Source: UBA5859 sp041940025 (GTDB lineage: Bacteria; Pseudomonadota; Gammaproteobacteria; UBA5859). Taken from it: a DNA stretch of 64,000 nucleotides. Positions 33,042-42,746 of the stretch are shown piece after piece. Location of the stretch: assembly GCA_041940025.1 (NCBI GenBank), contig JBGTSY010000005.1:94041-158040 (forward strand), given 5' to 3'. The notes under the pieces are model-generated. The model saw nothing but the letters and a program-made list of their open reading frames with translations. It was not told the DNA's origin and ran no database searches. Made by a program: the position numbers and the translations under genes. The stretch's first letter is position 1. Each line of letters starts with the position of its first letter.

Positions 33042-33599
33042 ATGAAGAACCATAATTATTCATTGAATTTGTTATTCGCCGCCCTCATCGTCGTCGCAGC
33101 GAAAAACGCCTGGGCAGATGAACCCGTACCCGTCGAAGACAAGGTCTTTATGGGCGCGAGTGTTTCATGGTATGACTATGACTCGGACACCATGATAGAC
33201 GGTAGCCTGGCCGGCTCCCTCGGATTTGGCTATGTCGTGAGTCAAAATTGGGGTTGGGAAGCCGTGTTTACTGTGGTGGATTCTGAGCAAGATATGACTG
33301 ATGTGGATGCCACCACGATTCAAATGCACTGGGACTTTCACTACTATCTTCCGACTGAATCTAACCATCAGGCTTATTTGCTAGTTGGTGCCGGTTTTTC
33401 AGATACAGATGTGAGCGGAGTGGCAAGTGTGCTAGAAACCGAAACCAATTTTGGTTTTGGAGTGATGCATTTCCTTTCTCCAAACTTAGCGATAAAAACA
33501 GATGCGCGAGTATTCTATAGTTTTGATGATAAGCTTATGGACTACTCGTTGACCCTGGGTTTTGCTTATTATCTGGATAAAAACTGGTCTATACCCTAA
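33042..33599 (+). CDS. Small OmpA-N-like outer-membrane beta-barrel
   Basis: The 185 residues have a signal peptide (LNLLFAALIVVAAKNAWA) and eight or so amphipathic strands: VFMGASVSWYDYDSD, LGFGYVVSQNWGWEAVFTVV and SLTLGFAYYLDKNW. This is an OprF/OmpA N-terminal barrel without the peptidoglycan-binding OmpA domain. It is monocistronic, and its last 11 bases overlap the convergent M48 protease gene. The function is unknown; such barrels often act as structural proteins or adhesins. Confidence 0.8.
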   Translation: MKNHNYSLNLLFAALIVVAAKNAWADEPVPVEDKVFMGASVSWYDYDSDTMIDGSLAGSLGFGYVVSQNWGWEAVFTVVDSEQDMTDVDATTIQMHWDFHYYLPTESNHQAYLLVGAGFSDTDVSGVASVLETETNFGFGVMHFLSPNLAIKTDARVFYSFDDKLMDYSLTLGFAYYLDKNWSIP

Positions 33600-35565
33600 G
33601 CGAAGCACCGATAGATAAGGCATGTCTAGCAGAGGAATCTTTATCATTTGACGAAGAATCTGCTGAAGAAATGATAGGTGGCACGGGGCAATCCAGAGCT
33701 TCTGCGACAGATCTTAAAAATTCAGCTTCCCTAGTTTTGATTTGTCTGTCGTCGAGCACGGTTTCTACCAGGGCTTTCAATATTTTCATTCGCGGCATGA
33801 TGGCCAGATCATGTAAGTCGTCCAATGCCTTTTTCACTTCTTTCAGATTGAACCCCGATTCAAGCAGACGTTGTGGTCCTAGATCTAAATAGGTTGTCCC
33901 CGCCTTAAAGGCTTTTTTTCTACTCGCACTATCGGGATGGCCGACAATGGCCATCACTGAGAGAATCAGTACACAGGGCTCGATGATTTGGCCAATGTGT
34001 TTGAATCTAATTTTTGGCGCGTGTCCCGTTTTCGGTCCAAGTTGACGACAGAGAATCGTATAGAGCACAAACTCAAATAGAGTCACCTTTTCATCGGCCT
34101 CAATGATCTGTTTGAAATGATTCAAAAGCTGATTTTTTTCTTCCTGTGTTAGTTCTCGTAATCTGTGCACACTGAGATCGATCAAGGGGACTCGATATTC
34201 ATCTGGCAGAGCCTCAATCTGTGCATGAATTTCACTTAATGTCTCGACGGCATCAGAGAGATCTGCCGAATGTTTGTCTAACATTCGGCTCATCTGTTCA
34301 TCTTTTTGTTCAGATGCCAGTAGTGATAGCAGAATGGCCTTAGCACCGTTGAAACTGTGAGTGTGTTGTCGAATGTTCTCGGGCATGCTTTGCAAGAGAG
34401 TACGGGCATAGTGCACCTGTGCGTCATTCACTTGTCCCACGCTATTGATCACCGTGTCTGAATCTGTCTCAACGCTTTTAGCACCGCCCTGCAGTTGACT
34501 GATACCATGGATCTCGTCGTCCAATGGTACTTGCACTTCGGTGTCGTAGGTTTCCAACTGTAAATCGGGATCAATGCGCTGAATACGCTTCTCGAGCGGT
34601 GGATGGGTGGCTAGCATTTGGCTAAAGTTGATTTGTCGAACCCCTTCACCAAATAACATGTGACTCATCTCTTCAGTATGACGGTTCATAATGAGTGAAC
34701 CAGAAGCGTTTTGATAAATTTTTTTTAATGCGTGGGCGATCCCACTTGGGTTCCGGGTAAATTGAACCGCACTGGCGTCAGCTAAAAATTCTCGTTGACG
34801 GGAGACAGCTGCTTTGATGAGTCTGCCAAAAAATATACCGGCGTATCCAAGTACATAGAGTGCGAGACCAATACCCATGATGGCCGCTGTGCTCTGTGCA
34901 CTGTCTCGACTGCGATAACGAGCATAACGCTGACTGCGCAATAGGAATCCGCCAATGGCACCAATCACCAGGATGCCATTGAGGATGCCCATGAGGCGAA
35001 TATTAATTCGCATGTCGCCATTTAAAATGTGGCTAAATTCATGGGCGATCACGCCCTGTAATTCGTCCCGGTTTAAAATTTCCAATGCACCCTTGGTGAC
35101 GGCAACTGCGGCTTCGTTGGGTGAATACCCGGCAGCAAAGGCATTGATACCGGGCTCTTCACGCATCACAAATACTTCTGGGATTTGCACTCCGGAGGCA
35201 ATAGCCATTTCTTCCACCACATTCAGCAATCGCCGCTCTAAGGGATCTTGGGTGTCAGCAGAGACTGGATCGCCACCCATCAATTCTGCAACAGCACGCC
35301 CCCCACGACTTAACTGAACCAGACGCACTAAAGTACCGGTGCCGATGATTAGCAAGGTGACAGTTGTACTATAAAAGTAGATGTGCAGTGGTAGCCACTG
35401 CCAAAATTGCGGTGGTCCTAAGGTGTGTGGTGAAAGGCTATATAAAACCACTGCATGGATGACAAGATTGACACCCAATACAATAAAAAGCACCGCCAGG
35501 AAAAAATAGAAAAGCAGAATACCCGTTTGGCGTTTTGCGTGCGCTTGATGCTCAAAGAAATTCAC
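33589..35565 (-). CDS. M48-family membrane metalloprotease with long C-terminal domain
   Basis: The 658 residues include two N-terminal helices (LLFYFFLAVLFIVLGVN and a second near 50-65) and the HtpX-like peptidase domain. That domain carries the zinc motif GVIAHEFSHILNG, further helices (about 200-255) and the third-ligand Glu in SRQREFLADASAVQFTRNP. Typical HtpX ends near residue 300; here about 320 helical residues of unknown fold follow, with a TerB-like acidic flavour (EADEKVTLFEFVLYTILCRQ). LemA is encoded immediately upstream, one base away. LemA-M48 pairs are widespread and thought to act in membrane protein quality control. Confidence 0.85.
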   Translation of the reverse strand: MNFFEHQAHAKRQTGILLFYFFLAVLFIVLGVNLVIHAVVLYSLSPHTLGPPQFWQWLPLHIYFYSTTVTLLIIGTGTLVRLVQLSRGGRAVAELMGGDPVSADTQDPLERRLLNVVEEMAIASGVQIPEVFVMREEPGINAFAAGYSPNEAAVAVTKGALEILNRDELQGVIAHEFSHILNGDMRINIRLMGILNGILVIGAIGGFLLRSQRYARYRSRDSAQSTAAIMGIGLALYVLGYAGIFFGRLIKAAVSRQREFLADASAVQFTRNPSGIAHALKKIYQNASGSLIMNRHTEEMSHMLFGEGVRQINFSQMLATHPPLEKRIQRIDPDLQLETYDTEVQVPLDDEIHGISQLQGGAKSVETDSDTVINSVGQVNDAQVHYARTLLQSMPENIRQHTHSFNGAKAILLSLLASEQKDEQMSRMLDKHSADLSDAVETLSEIHAQIEALPDEYRVPLIDLSVHRLRELTQEEKNQLLNHFKQIIEADEKVTLFEFVLYTILCRQLGPKTGHAPKIRFKHIGQIIEPCVLILSVMAIVGHPDSASRKKAFKAGTTYLDLGPQRLLESGFNLKEVKKALDDLHDLAIMPRMKILKALVETVLDDRQIKTREAEFLRSVAEALDCPVPPIISSADSSSNDKDSSARHALSIGASLRV

Positions 35566-36153
35566 TTAACTAAAGCTTACGTTAACTGGCTCTCTTTCAA
35601 CGGCGTCTTCTATTTCCCATAGATCTGCTTCGCTGAAGTTAAATGGTCTGGCGATAAATAGATCCGGAAAACTTTCAATGGCGGTGTTGTAGGTCATTAC
35701 ACTGTCGTTATAGGCTTGACGAGCGAAACTAATTTTATTTTCAGTACTGGTGAGCTCTTCGCTCAACTGGGCCATGTTTTGATTCGCTTTGAGATCGGGA
35801 TAGTTTTCAGCTAAAGCAAAAAACCGTCCTAAGGCCTGAGACAGTCCTGACTCGGCTTGTATCATTGCACCCATGTGTCCCGCGCTGGCACCTTGATTGG
35901 CAGTGACGGCGCTATTGCGGGCGGCGATGACTGCTTCTAAAGTTTCTCTTTCATGAGCTAAATAGGCTTTCGCTGTCTCGACCAGATTAGGGATTAGATC
36001 GTAGCGCCGTTTTAGTTGCACATCGATTTGTGCGAAGCTATTCTCATATTGGTTCTGCAATCGAACGAGATTGTTGTAAATTGCAATGAGATAAATAACG
36101 GTGCCAACGATGATGGCTAATATTATGATAAGAAATAGGGTAAAACCATTCAT
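35566..36153 (-). CDS. lemA: LemA family protein
   Basis: The 195 residues start with one transmembrane helix (FLIIILAIIVGTVIYLIAIY) and then the LemA coiled-coil bundle: NQYENSFAQIDVQLKRRYDL followed by IPNLVETAK, SALGRFFALAENYPDLKANQ-type signature (here SQALGRFFALAENYPDLK), TSTENKISFARQAYNDSV and a FPDLFIARPFNF end. It lies just before the M48 protease gene in the same operon. LemA's role is unclear, but it probably works with the protease at the inner membrane. Confidence 0.92.
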   Translation of the reverse strand: MNGFTLFLIIILAIIVGTVIYLIAIYNNLVRLQNQYENSFAQIDVQLKRRYDLIPNLVETAKAYLAHERETLEAVIAARNSAVTANQGASAGHMGAMIQAESGLSQALGRFFALAENYPDLKANQNMAQLSEELTSTENKISFARQAYNDSVMTYNTAIESFPDLFIARPFNFSEADLWEIEDAVEREPVNVSFS

Positions 36154-36546
36154 TCAAATTCTCCGGCGACCACCAGGGGGCGTGGGTGCGTAGTTCAGTT
36201 ATTTTATCACTGTCCCTTGTACTTGGAATTTCTATATTAATCAATTCACAAGCCAATTTACTAGTAGGATTAATTTAATCTCCTGAAAAAGTCTACCAGT
36301 TGTTACGAATAAAGCGTGACACTGTTTCTCTTAAGAATATAGAATGTGGGCAATCTAGACGGACTAGGGGCACACTGAGAAAAAGTGTCCCTGTTCCTCT
36401 TAATAGAGGGTATTTTTCTTTTCAAAAATGCAACTTCGCTAACAAAAGTGTCCTGGCTAGCGATCCACTAAAAACAGATCTGTGGAAGCAGGTCGTTGAT
36501 AAGACGGCGGGTTTTAAACGGCCGACTAAACTAAATTGGCACACTA
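36154..36546. other. Intergenic region between lemA and ftsH
   Basis: These 393 bases hold divergent promoters. An imperfect hairpin (AGGGGCACACT / AGTGTCCCT) spans 36366-36392 and could be a REP-like or leader structure for ftsH. Reading frames that cross the ftsH start have no credible protein character. Nothing else is recognised. Confidence 0.4.
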
Positions 36547-38451
36547 ATGGACGAACAGAAAGCACCCAAAAAAGATCCGTCTCCCCAGGAGCACGACCCC
36601 CGATCTGCACTTCGCCCCTTAATTTACACTCTCATACTGTTTTCAATCTATTTTATCTTGACTCAATATATGGGGGAGGCACCTGAAGATATTAGTTACA
36701 CTGAGTTTAAGAGCCAAATCGCTGCAGGCCGTGTGGCTGAGATCACCATTCAAAATGACAGTGTTACCGGTAAATATGTCACCGACCAAGTGGAACAGGT
36801 GGGGGATGGAAATTTCCCCAGAGCGGATTTTAAAACGGTGCTACCCGCAATTGAGGATCCGGATCTTTGGCCTCTGTTGGTGGAGGCAGACGTCAAGGTT
36901 ACCGCGAAACCTCTAGAGTCGCCGGTGTGGGTTCAAATCATTATTTCACTTATTCCTTGGATCTTGATTTTTGCACTGTTCTTCTACTCGAGTCGTGCGA
37001 TGCGCGGCGCGATGGGTGGGCGTGGCGGACTGTTTGATTTTTCACGTTCAAAGGCGCGTCGGTTTGAGAAAGAGTCGATACATATTGGTTATGATGATGT
37101 GGCTGGTGTGGACAGTGCGAAGCAAGATCTGCAAGAGGTGATCGACTTTCTCCGCCATCCGGAAAAGTACCGAAAAATCGGCGCGAAAATGCCCAAGGGT
37201 ATTCTGATGATGGGGCCACCAGGGACAGGGAAAACCTTATTGGCCAAGGCCACCGCGGGGGAGGCGAATGTGCCATTTTTTAGTATCAGTGGCTCTGAGT
37301 TTATCGAAATGTTTGTGGGTGTAGGTGCCTCTCGGGTGCGGGACATGTTTACCGAAGCACGTAAGGTGGCACCCTCACTCATTTTCATTGATGAGATTGA
37401 TTCCGTCGGCCGCGTTCGCGGTACCGGCATGGGTGGTGGAAATGATGAACGGGAACAGACTCTTAATCAGGTGTTGGCGGAGATGGATGGCTTTACAGCC
37501 GAAGAAGCGGTAGTGGTGTTAGCGGCGACCAATCGGCCCGATGTGTTAGATCCGGCATTGCTCCGTCCTGGACGCTTCGATAGAAAAATAGTATTGGAGT
37601 TGCCACAAAGGGAAGCAAGGAAAAAGATCTTGGAAGTGCATACGAAACAGGTGCCTCTGTCTAACAGTGATTTTTTGGATGATATTGCAGCACGCACAGT
37701 GGGATTTTCTGGTGCAGATCTCGCCAATTTGGTGAATGAAGCCGCGCTCACTGCCGCGCGAGACAACCGTGATCAGGTGACGCCAGATGATTTTGAAATT
37801 GCCCGTGATAAGGTGATCCTGGGCGCGAAGCGGGAACAGATCATGAACGAAGAGGAACGTCGTCGCGTGGCGTACCATGAAGCTGGACACGCAGTCGTCG
37901 CGGCCTATGCCGCCAATAGTGATCCCTTACGTAAGGTCAGCATTATTCCTCGAGGTCGTGCATTGGGCATGACAGAGCAAATGCCGATGGAAGATCGTCA
38001 TCACTATACTGAGCCCTACTTACAGGATCGTCTGCTGGTGATGCTCGGTGGTCGGGCGGCCGAATCTATCATTTTCAACCATGTCAGCAATGGTGCTGCC
38101 GACGATTTAGCCCAAGCGACCAAGTTAGCGCGTAAAATGGTTGGTCAATGGGGCATGAGTAAACAGATTGGACCGGTGAGTTTCCCGCAAAGTGAGGCGC
38201 ATCCGTTTCTTGGGCGGGACATTATTGAGTCCAGAGATTTCAGTGAGGAAACTCTAAAACGGATTGATTCAGAAGTGATAGAGCTGATCCACGAATCGGA
38301 TGTAAAAAGTAAGAGATTGATTGAGCAACATCTCAGTCAATTGAATGCATTGGCAGAAGCATTATTAGAACAAGAATCTTTAGATGAGCTGGCACTACAT
38401 GCGTTGTTAAAGCCCGTGCAATCAGCTGCTGTCGCCAGTGTTAAAGATTAA
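36547..38451 (+). CDS. ftsH: ATP-dependent zinc metalloprotease FtsH (stand-alone copy)
   Basis: FtsH is a hexameric inner-membrane AAA+ protease that degrades membrane and short-lived cytosolic proteins. The 634 residues show TM1 (LIYTLILFSIYFILTQYM), a periplasmic domain, TM2 (IIISLIPWILIFALFFY), Walker A GPPGTGKT (about 223), Walker B LIFIDEIDS, the SRH ATNRPDVLDPALLRPGRFDR, and the zinc site YHEAGHAVV (about 443) with its Asp in NGAADDLAQATKLAR. It is not next to rlmE or folP, the usual neighbours, and the M48/LemA pair lies beside it. It may be a second FtsH paralogue. Confidence 0.93.
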   Translation: MDEQKAPKKDPSPQEHDPRSALRPLIYTLILFSIYFILTQYMGEAPEDISYTEFKSQIAAGRVAEITIQNDSVTGKYVTDQVEQVGDGNFPRADFKTVLPAIEDPDLWPLLVEADVKVTAKPLESPVWVQIIISLIPWILIFALFFYSSRAMRGAMGGRGGLFDFSRSKARRFEKESIHIGYDDVAGVDSAKQDLQEVIDFLRHPEKYRKIGAKMPKGILMMGPPGTGKTLLAKATAGEANVPFFSISGSEFIEMFVGVGASRVRDMFTEARKVAPSLIFIDEIDSVGRVRGTGMGGGNDEREQTLNQVLAEMDGFTAEEAVVVLAATNRPDVLDPALLRPGRFDRKIVLELPQREARKKILEVHTKQVPLSNSDFLDDIAARTVGFSGADLANLVNEAALTAARDNRDQVTPDDFEIARDKVILGAKREQIMNEEERRRVAYHEAGHAVVAAYAANSDPLRKVSIIPRGRALGMTEQMPMEDRHHYTEPYLQDRLLVMLGGRAAESIIFNHVSNGAADDLAQATKLARKMVGQWGMSKQIGPVSFPQSEAHPFLGRDIIESRDFSEETLKRIDSEVIELIHESDVKSKRLIEQHLSQLNALAEALLEQESLDELALHALLKPVQSAAVASVKD

Positions 38452-38516
38452 CTGAATGGCATCAATAAAGAATATGACGAGTTTCAGCAGTCAATAAGCG
38501 TGTTATTTCTGCATGA

Positions 38517-39641
38517 CTATTTGAGATATTGATTAAATTGTCGCACAGCTAAGGCAAACAATGCGCCGCCTAATACCAGTATACCAAGAATGTCGTGCCA
38601 CACTTCGGCAATGCCATTTCCCTTTAAAAGAACTTCGTAACCAAAATCGATAAAGTACCGCATAGGAGAAATCAGACTCAATGTCTTCATCCAGGTGGAC
38701 ATACTCTCTGGTGGGGTCATTGCGCCAGAAAGAAACAGCATTGGCATCAGGATCATAAATATCAGCAAGGTGGCTTGAGCAATGCTTCTGGTTACCACTG
38801 CCACCAGGATCCCTAAGGACGAAATGGAAAAGACATATAGAGTGGCGACGCTATAAAATAAAACCAGGCTGCCTCGTATAGGCGTATTAAATACACCCTG
38901 CACCATCACAAACAGGCCCACCAAAGATAAAGCCAATACGGTAATGACGGTGGGAATAATTTTTGCGATAAAGAGTTCACGAGCAGTTAAGGGACTAACC
39001 AACAACTGATCCAGGGTGCCTTGAGATTTTTCCCGTACCAAGGCGGCAGCAGTGAGTAGCATGGCTACCATTGTCATCACATTAAATAACTCCAACAGGC
39101 TGCCGAACCACGCATGGGTCATACTTTGGTTATAAGCAACGCGAACACGAGGATCGATCTGTGGAATTTTTAGTTGCGGCATACCACCGACGGCTTGATT
39201 CGTTAACATGTCGATATTGTGTTTTTGTAAGATGGAGGCCAAATAACTGACTGCGAGTAACGCTGCGCGAGATTGTCCACCGTCGATGATGACTTGTACC
39301 TGCGCTTGACGGGATTGCGTCTTGGTTTCAAATCCGCTAGGAATCACTATCACGGCGCTGGCTCGACCAGAAATTAATACTTTGTCCAGTTCGGTATCAC
39401 TATGCACCGCGCCAATCCACTTGAAATAGGGCGAGCGTATTTTAGTCAGTAAGTCACGACTGGCCGCCGACCGATCTAAATCATAGAAAGCAATGGGCAG
39501 ATCTTTGACGCTAATGTCAACTGCATGTCCAGCCACATAGATGGCGCCACTAAAAGCCCAGATCAATATCATAATGATAGGTACGTCCCGGCTGAGCTGT
39601 TGAAACTCCTTGCGCACCATAGAATAGACGCGACCCCACAT
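38517..39641 (-). CDS. ABC-2 type permease of a YbhGFSR-like exporter (second permease)
   Basis: The 374 residues have one N-terminal helix (IIMILIWAFSGAIYVAGHAV), a large periplasmic loop and five C-terminal helices, the ABC2_membrane_3 layout of E. coli YbhR/YhhJ. The signature EKSQGTLDQLLVSPLTAREL for contact with the ATPase and the SLISPMRYFIDFGYEVLLKG segment are present. It overlaps the upstream permease by one base. It is the last gene of the four-gene operon and no terminator with a T-run is obvious. Confidence 0.88.
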   Translation of the reverse strand: MWGRVYSMVRKEFQQLSRDVPIIMILIWAFSGAIYVAGHAVDISVKDLPIAFYDLDRSAASRDLLTKIRSPYFKWIGAVHSDTELDKVLISGRASAVIVIPSGFETKTQSRQAQVQVIIDGGQSRAALLAVSYLASILQKHNIDMLTNQAVGGMPQLKIPQIDPRVRVAYNQSMTHAWFGSLLELFNVMTMVAMLLTAAALVREKSQGTLDQLLVSPLTARELFIAKIIPTVITVLALSLVGLFVMVQGVFNTPIRGSLVLFYSVATLYVFSISSLGILVAVVTRSIAQATLLIFMILMPMLFLSGAMTPPESMSTWMKTLSLISPMRYFIDFGYEVLLKGNGIAEVWHDILGILVLGGALFALAVRQFNQYLK

Positions 39642-40789
39642 TATCCGATCCTCTTCTTAAAACGGCTCCAGGCAAGTGAGTAGATCACAACGGTATAAAT
39701 GACTAAACCGGATAGATCACCAATTTGGTGATGAAAATCCAATCCTTTTAAATAGCTTCCTCGAACTACATCCATAAAATAGGTGGCGGGTAACAGGTGG
39801 GCGATGATTTGCCCAGTTGTATCCATGCTGGCAACAGGAGTTAGAAATCCGGAATAGTTGAAGGCACTGGTAATGGTCAATAACAGTGTGAGTAGCATGG
39901 CGGCGAGTTGCGTACGGGTGATCACAGAAAAAAACAGGCCCATGCCAACCGTACAAAAAGTATAGAGCAGCGCCGCCAACGCCAACAACCAAAAACTACC
40001 GATGAAACGTACGTCAAATTGAATAATGCTGGCAGCAAAAATAATCAAATAATTGATAAAAGCAACCACAACATAAGGTAGCGCTTTACCGATTAGGACT
40101 TCCCATCGTTTGACAGGTGAACAGTACAGATTAAATATTGATCCCGATTCTTTCTCGCCGGCTATCAATAATGCGCCTTGTAGTGCTGGAAACAGCATCA
40201 GGATCAATACGAGCATGCCAGGCACAATCATATTGATGCTTTCTAAGCTTGGGTTAAACCACACCGTGTATGACATCTGTACGGGAATAAGAGAATCGAT
40301 GTCGGTGCCCATTGAGTTTAGTGTCTGTTGCATTAGCTCCGCGTTAAATTGAGCATGTAGGCTGGTGAGATAGGTGGTGATCACCTCAGCGTGGGAAGGT
40401 AAGGATCCATCTACAGTCACACCAACAGCAATGTGTTCTCGGCGTCGTAGCTTGCGGCTAAAGTCCGGTGGAATATCTACTATCACTCGGGCTTTCCCGG
40501 ACTGTATCAATTTATCTGCCTGCTTTTGCTGTGTTTCAATGGAGATCAGTTCAAAATATTCAGAAGTGATAAATTGATCGATGTAATCACGGCTTAAATC
40601 GGAGCGATCATAGTCAATAAAAACAATTGGGATATGTTTTACATCCAAAGATAATCCATAGCCGAAAAGTTGCAGCATTAATAAGGGAATCACGAATGCT
40701 AATACAATGGTGATGGGATCCCGCACCAGTTGGCGCGTCTCTTTAATAGCGATGGCTATCACTCTAGATCGCACTTTGTAATGCCTCAC
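39641..40789 (-). CDS. ABC-2 type permease of a YbhGFSR-like exporter (first permease)
   Basis: The 382 residues follow the same plan as the next gene: helix 1 (IVLAFVIPLLMLQLFGYGLS), a periplasmic domain of about 150 residues, and helices ending LVIYTVVIYSLAW. The coupling motif GEKESGSIFNLYCSPVKRWE and the HLLPATYFMDVVRGSYLKG end match YbhS. The gene overlaps the ATPase gene by 26 bases. Two different permeases with one double-ATPase protein form a full exporter, in E. coli a drug and cation efflux pump. Confidence 0.88.
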   Translation of the reverse strand: MRHYKVRSRVIAIAIKETRQLVRDPITIVLAFVIPLLMLQLFGYGLSLDVKHIPIVFIDYDRSDLSRDYIDQFITSEYFELISIETQQKQADKLIQSGKARVIVDIPPDFSRKLRRREHIAVGVTVDGSLPSHAEVITTYLTSLHAQFNAELMQQTLNSMGTDIDSLIPVQMSYTVWFNPSLESINMIVPGMLVLILMLFPALQGALLIAGEKESGSIFNLYCSPVKRWEVLIGKALPYVVVAFINYLIIFAASIIQFDVRFIGSFWLLALAALLYTFCTVGMGLFFSVITRTQLAAMLLTLLLTITSAFNYSGFLTPVASMDTTGQIIAHLLPATYFMDVVRGSYLKGLDFHHQIGDLSGLVIYTVVIYSLAWSRFKKRIG

Positions 40790-42746
40790 TGGTCATGTAG
40801 TTTGCAAATGTTTCTTCTATTGAGAGTGAACGAGAATCGATCTTGGCCTCCAACTGATTCTCTTGCAGTAATCGTATTGCTCGCTGTTTGTCTTCCTCAC
40901 TTTTTAGGGATTGCCAATGAACATAGCGCCCATATAAAAATGCATCTGGAAACTCCGTTCGTAGTGTGGATAAGATTTTTGCATACTCTGTCCCTTCTGC
41001 CACCAGTAACTGGCCACAAATCGCTTCCGCCTGAATTTTTAAGCGCTCGGGCGTATCGACCACAATCATCTTGCCATTTTGCATGAATCCCAATCGATCA
41101 CAGTGCTCTGCCTCATCCATATAGTGTGTGGAAACTAAAGCGCTGATCTGATTCTGTTGTGTGAGATAGTGAACATGATCCCAAAATTGTCGCCGTACGT
41201 TGGGATCCACACCGGAGGTGGGCTCATCCAAGATCAGTAAGGCGGGATTGTGCAATAAAGCGCAGGCGAGGGACAGACGTTGTCTGACCCCCCGCGGCAA
41301 AGAACTGGTGACTCTTCCGAAGTAGGCGGTCAGGCTGAGTCCTTCACCTAAGGAATCGATCTGTTTTTTGAGTTCCTTATCAGAGAGTCCATATAAGCCG
41401 GCATACAACTTGATGTTGTTGAGTACGGTCAGATCAGGGTATAAAGAAAATTGTTGTGACATATAGCCCACATGGCGTTTGATGATCCGGTGTTCCCTAG
41501 CCACATCAAACCCGACAACCTGGGCGCTGCCTTCACTGATGGGCAGCAAGCCACAGAGCATTTTAATGAGTGTGGTTTTACCTGCTCCATTTGGGCCAAG
41601 TAAGCCCAGGATCTCTCCCGCTTTCAAATCGAACGAGACCGAGTCCACGGCAACAAAATCTCCAAAGTACCGACTTAATTGATGGCATTGGATGGTGCCA
41701 ATTTTTGACTGTTCGAGTACCAGATGTTGCAAATGATGAGTGTTATCCGTTGTTGGTTTTGAATGCGATCTATCCTGAAGATGGTGCATAAAGAGATCTT
41801 CCAGAGAAGGCTCTATCTGCTTAAAGGAGATATCAGAAATCCCCATCTGTTCTAATTTTGTTTTTAGTTGCGTACCATCAAGAGCAGTATGCAGATGAAT
41901 TTGCCGACCGAACAGTGCCATAGATTCTGCGTCTTGCCATTGTTGCAGACTGTTCATAAGTTGATTGGGATCGCCAGAGCTGATCTGAAAATAGTGGCCT
42001 TTTAAGCTTTTTGTGAGCGCTTCTGGCGTACCGAGATCTAAGAGCTTGCCTTGGTGCATGAGGCCAATTTGATGACACCGTTCCGCTTCATCCATGTAGG
42101 AGGTGCTTAATAACACCGTGACTCCTCTGGTAGCGACCAGATCATGGATGATTGCCCAGAACTCCCGACGCGAGATAGGATCGACTCCGGTAGTGGGTTC
42201 GTCTAACAGCAAGATATCCGGTAAATGCAGCAGGGTGCAGATCAATGCAAGTTTCTGTCGCATGCCACCAGAAAGTTTGGCCGCAGGACGAGTGAGGAAC
42301 TTGTCCAAATGAGTCATCTTTAACAGACGCTCTTTATTGACCCGGAATGCGGCTTCAGGAACCTGTCTCAAATCTCTAAAGAAAGAGATGTTTTCGTCTA
42401 CACTGAGCGAGTCATACAAGTTTAGACCCAAGCCCTGTGGCATATAGCCAATTTTATCTTTGATTAGTTCCGGTTGTTTGAGCGCATCGATACCCTCAAT
42501 ATATGCGCCACCAGAGTCTGCGCTTAGTACGCCTGCCAAGCATTGAATGACGCTGGTTTTACCCGCACCATCTGGACCGATTAATCCAAATACCTGGCCT
42601 TTTGAGATAGTGAAACTGATCTGCCTAACGGCTTCGATTTTTTTATAGGTTTTGCTTAGTGTCTCTACTTTAATAGGGGGCGATAGAGGATCGTTTTGAG
42701 TGAGGACTGACTCGACATCGTGCGTGTGTGTTTTCCTTGTGATCAT
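40764..42746 (-). CDS. Double ABC ATPase of a YbhGFSR-like exporter
   Basis: This 660-residue protein carries two nucleotide-binding domains. The first has Walker A GPDGAGKTSV, signature LSGGMRQKLAL and Walker B LLLDEPTTGVDP. The second (from about 345) has GPNGAGKTTL, LPRGVRQRLSL and LILDEPTSGVDP. In the second signature SGG is PRG, a departure that may reduce its ATPase activity. The order NBD-NBD with no membrane helices matches YbhF rather than RbbA. It overlaps the membrane fusion gene by four bases. Confidence 0.9.
   Translation of the reverse strand: MITRKTHTHDVESVLTQNDPLSPPIKVETLSKTYKKIEAVRQISFTISKGQVFGLIGPDGAGKTSVIQCLAGVLSADSGGAYIEGIDALKQPELIKDKIGYMPQGLGLNLYDSLSVDENISFFRDLRQVPEAAFRVNKERLLKMTHLDKFLTRPAAKLSGGMRQKLALICTLLHLPDILLLDEPTTGVDPISRREFWAIIHDLVATRGVTVLLSTSYMDEAERCHQIGLMHQGKLLDLGTPEALTKSLKGHYFQISSGDPNQLMNSLQQWQDAESMALFGRQIHLHTALDGTQLKTKLEQMGISDISFKQIEPSLEDLFMHHLQDRSHSKPTTDNTHHLQHLVLEQSKIGTIQCHQLSRYFGDFVAVDSVSFDLKAGEILGLLGPNGAGKTTLIKMLCGLLPISEGSAQVVGFDVAREHRIIKRHVGYMSQQFSLYPDLTVLNNIKLYAGLYGLSDKELKKQIDSLGEGLSLTAYFGRVTSSLPRGVRQRLSLACALLHNPALLILDEPTSGVDPNVRRQFWDHVHYLTQQNQISALVSTHYMDEAEHCDRLGFMQNGKMIVVDTPERLKIQAEAICGQLLVAEGTEYAKILSTLRTEFPDAFLYGRYVHWQSLKSEEDKQRAIRLLQENQLEAKIDSRSLSIEETFANYMTSEALQSAI

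Noticed and set aside
36300..36686. Open frame crossing the ftsH start
   Set aside because: It overlaps the secure FtsH N-terminus in another frame and its translation has no recognisable features.
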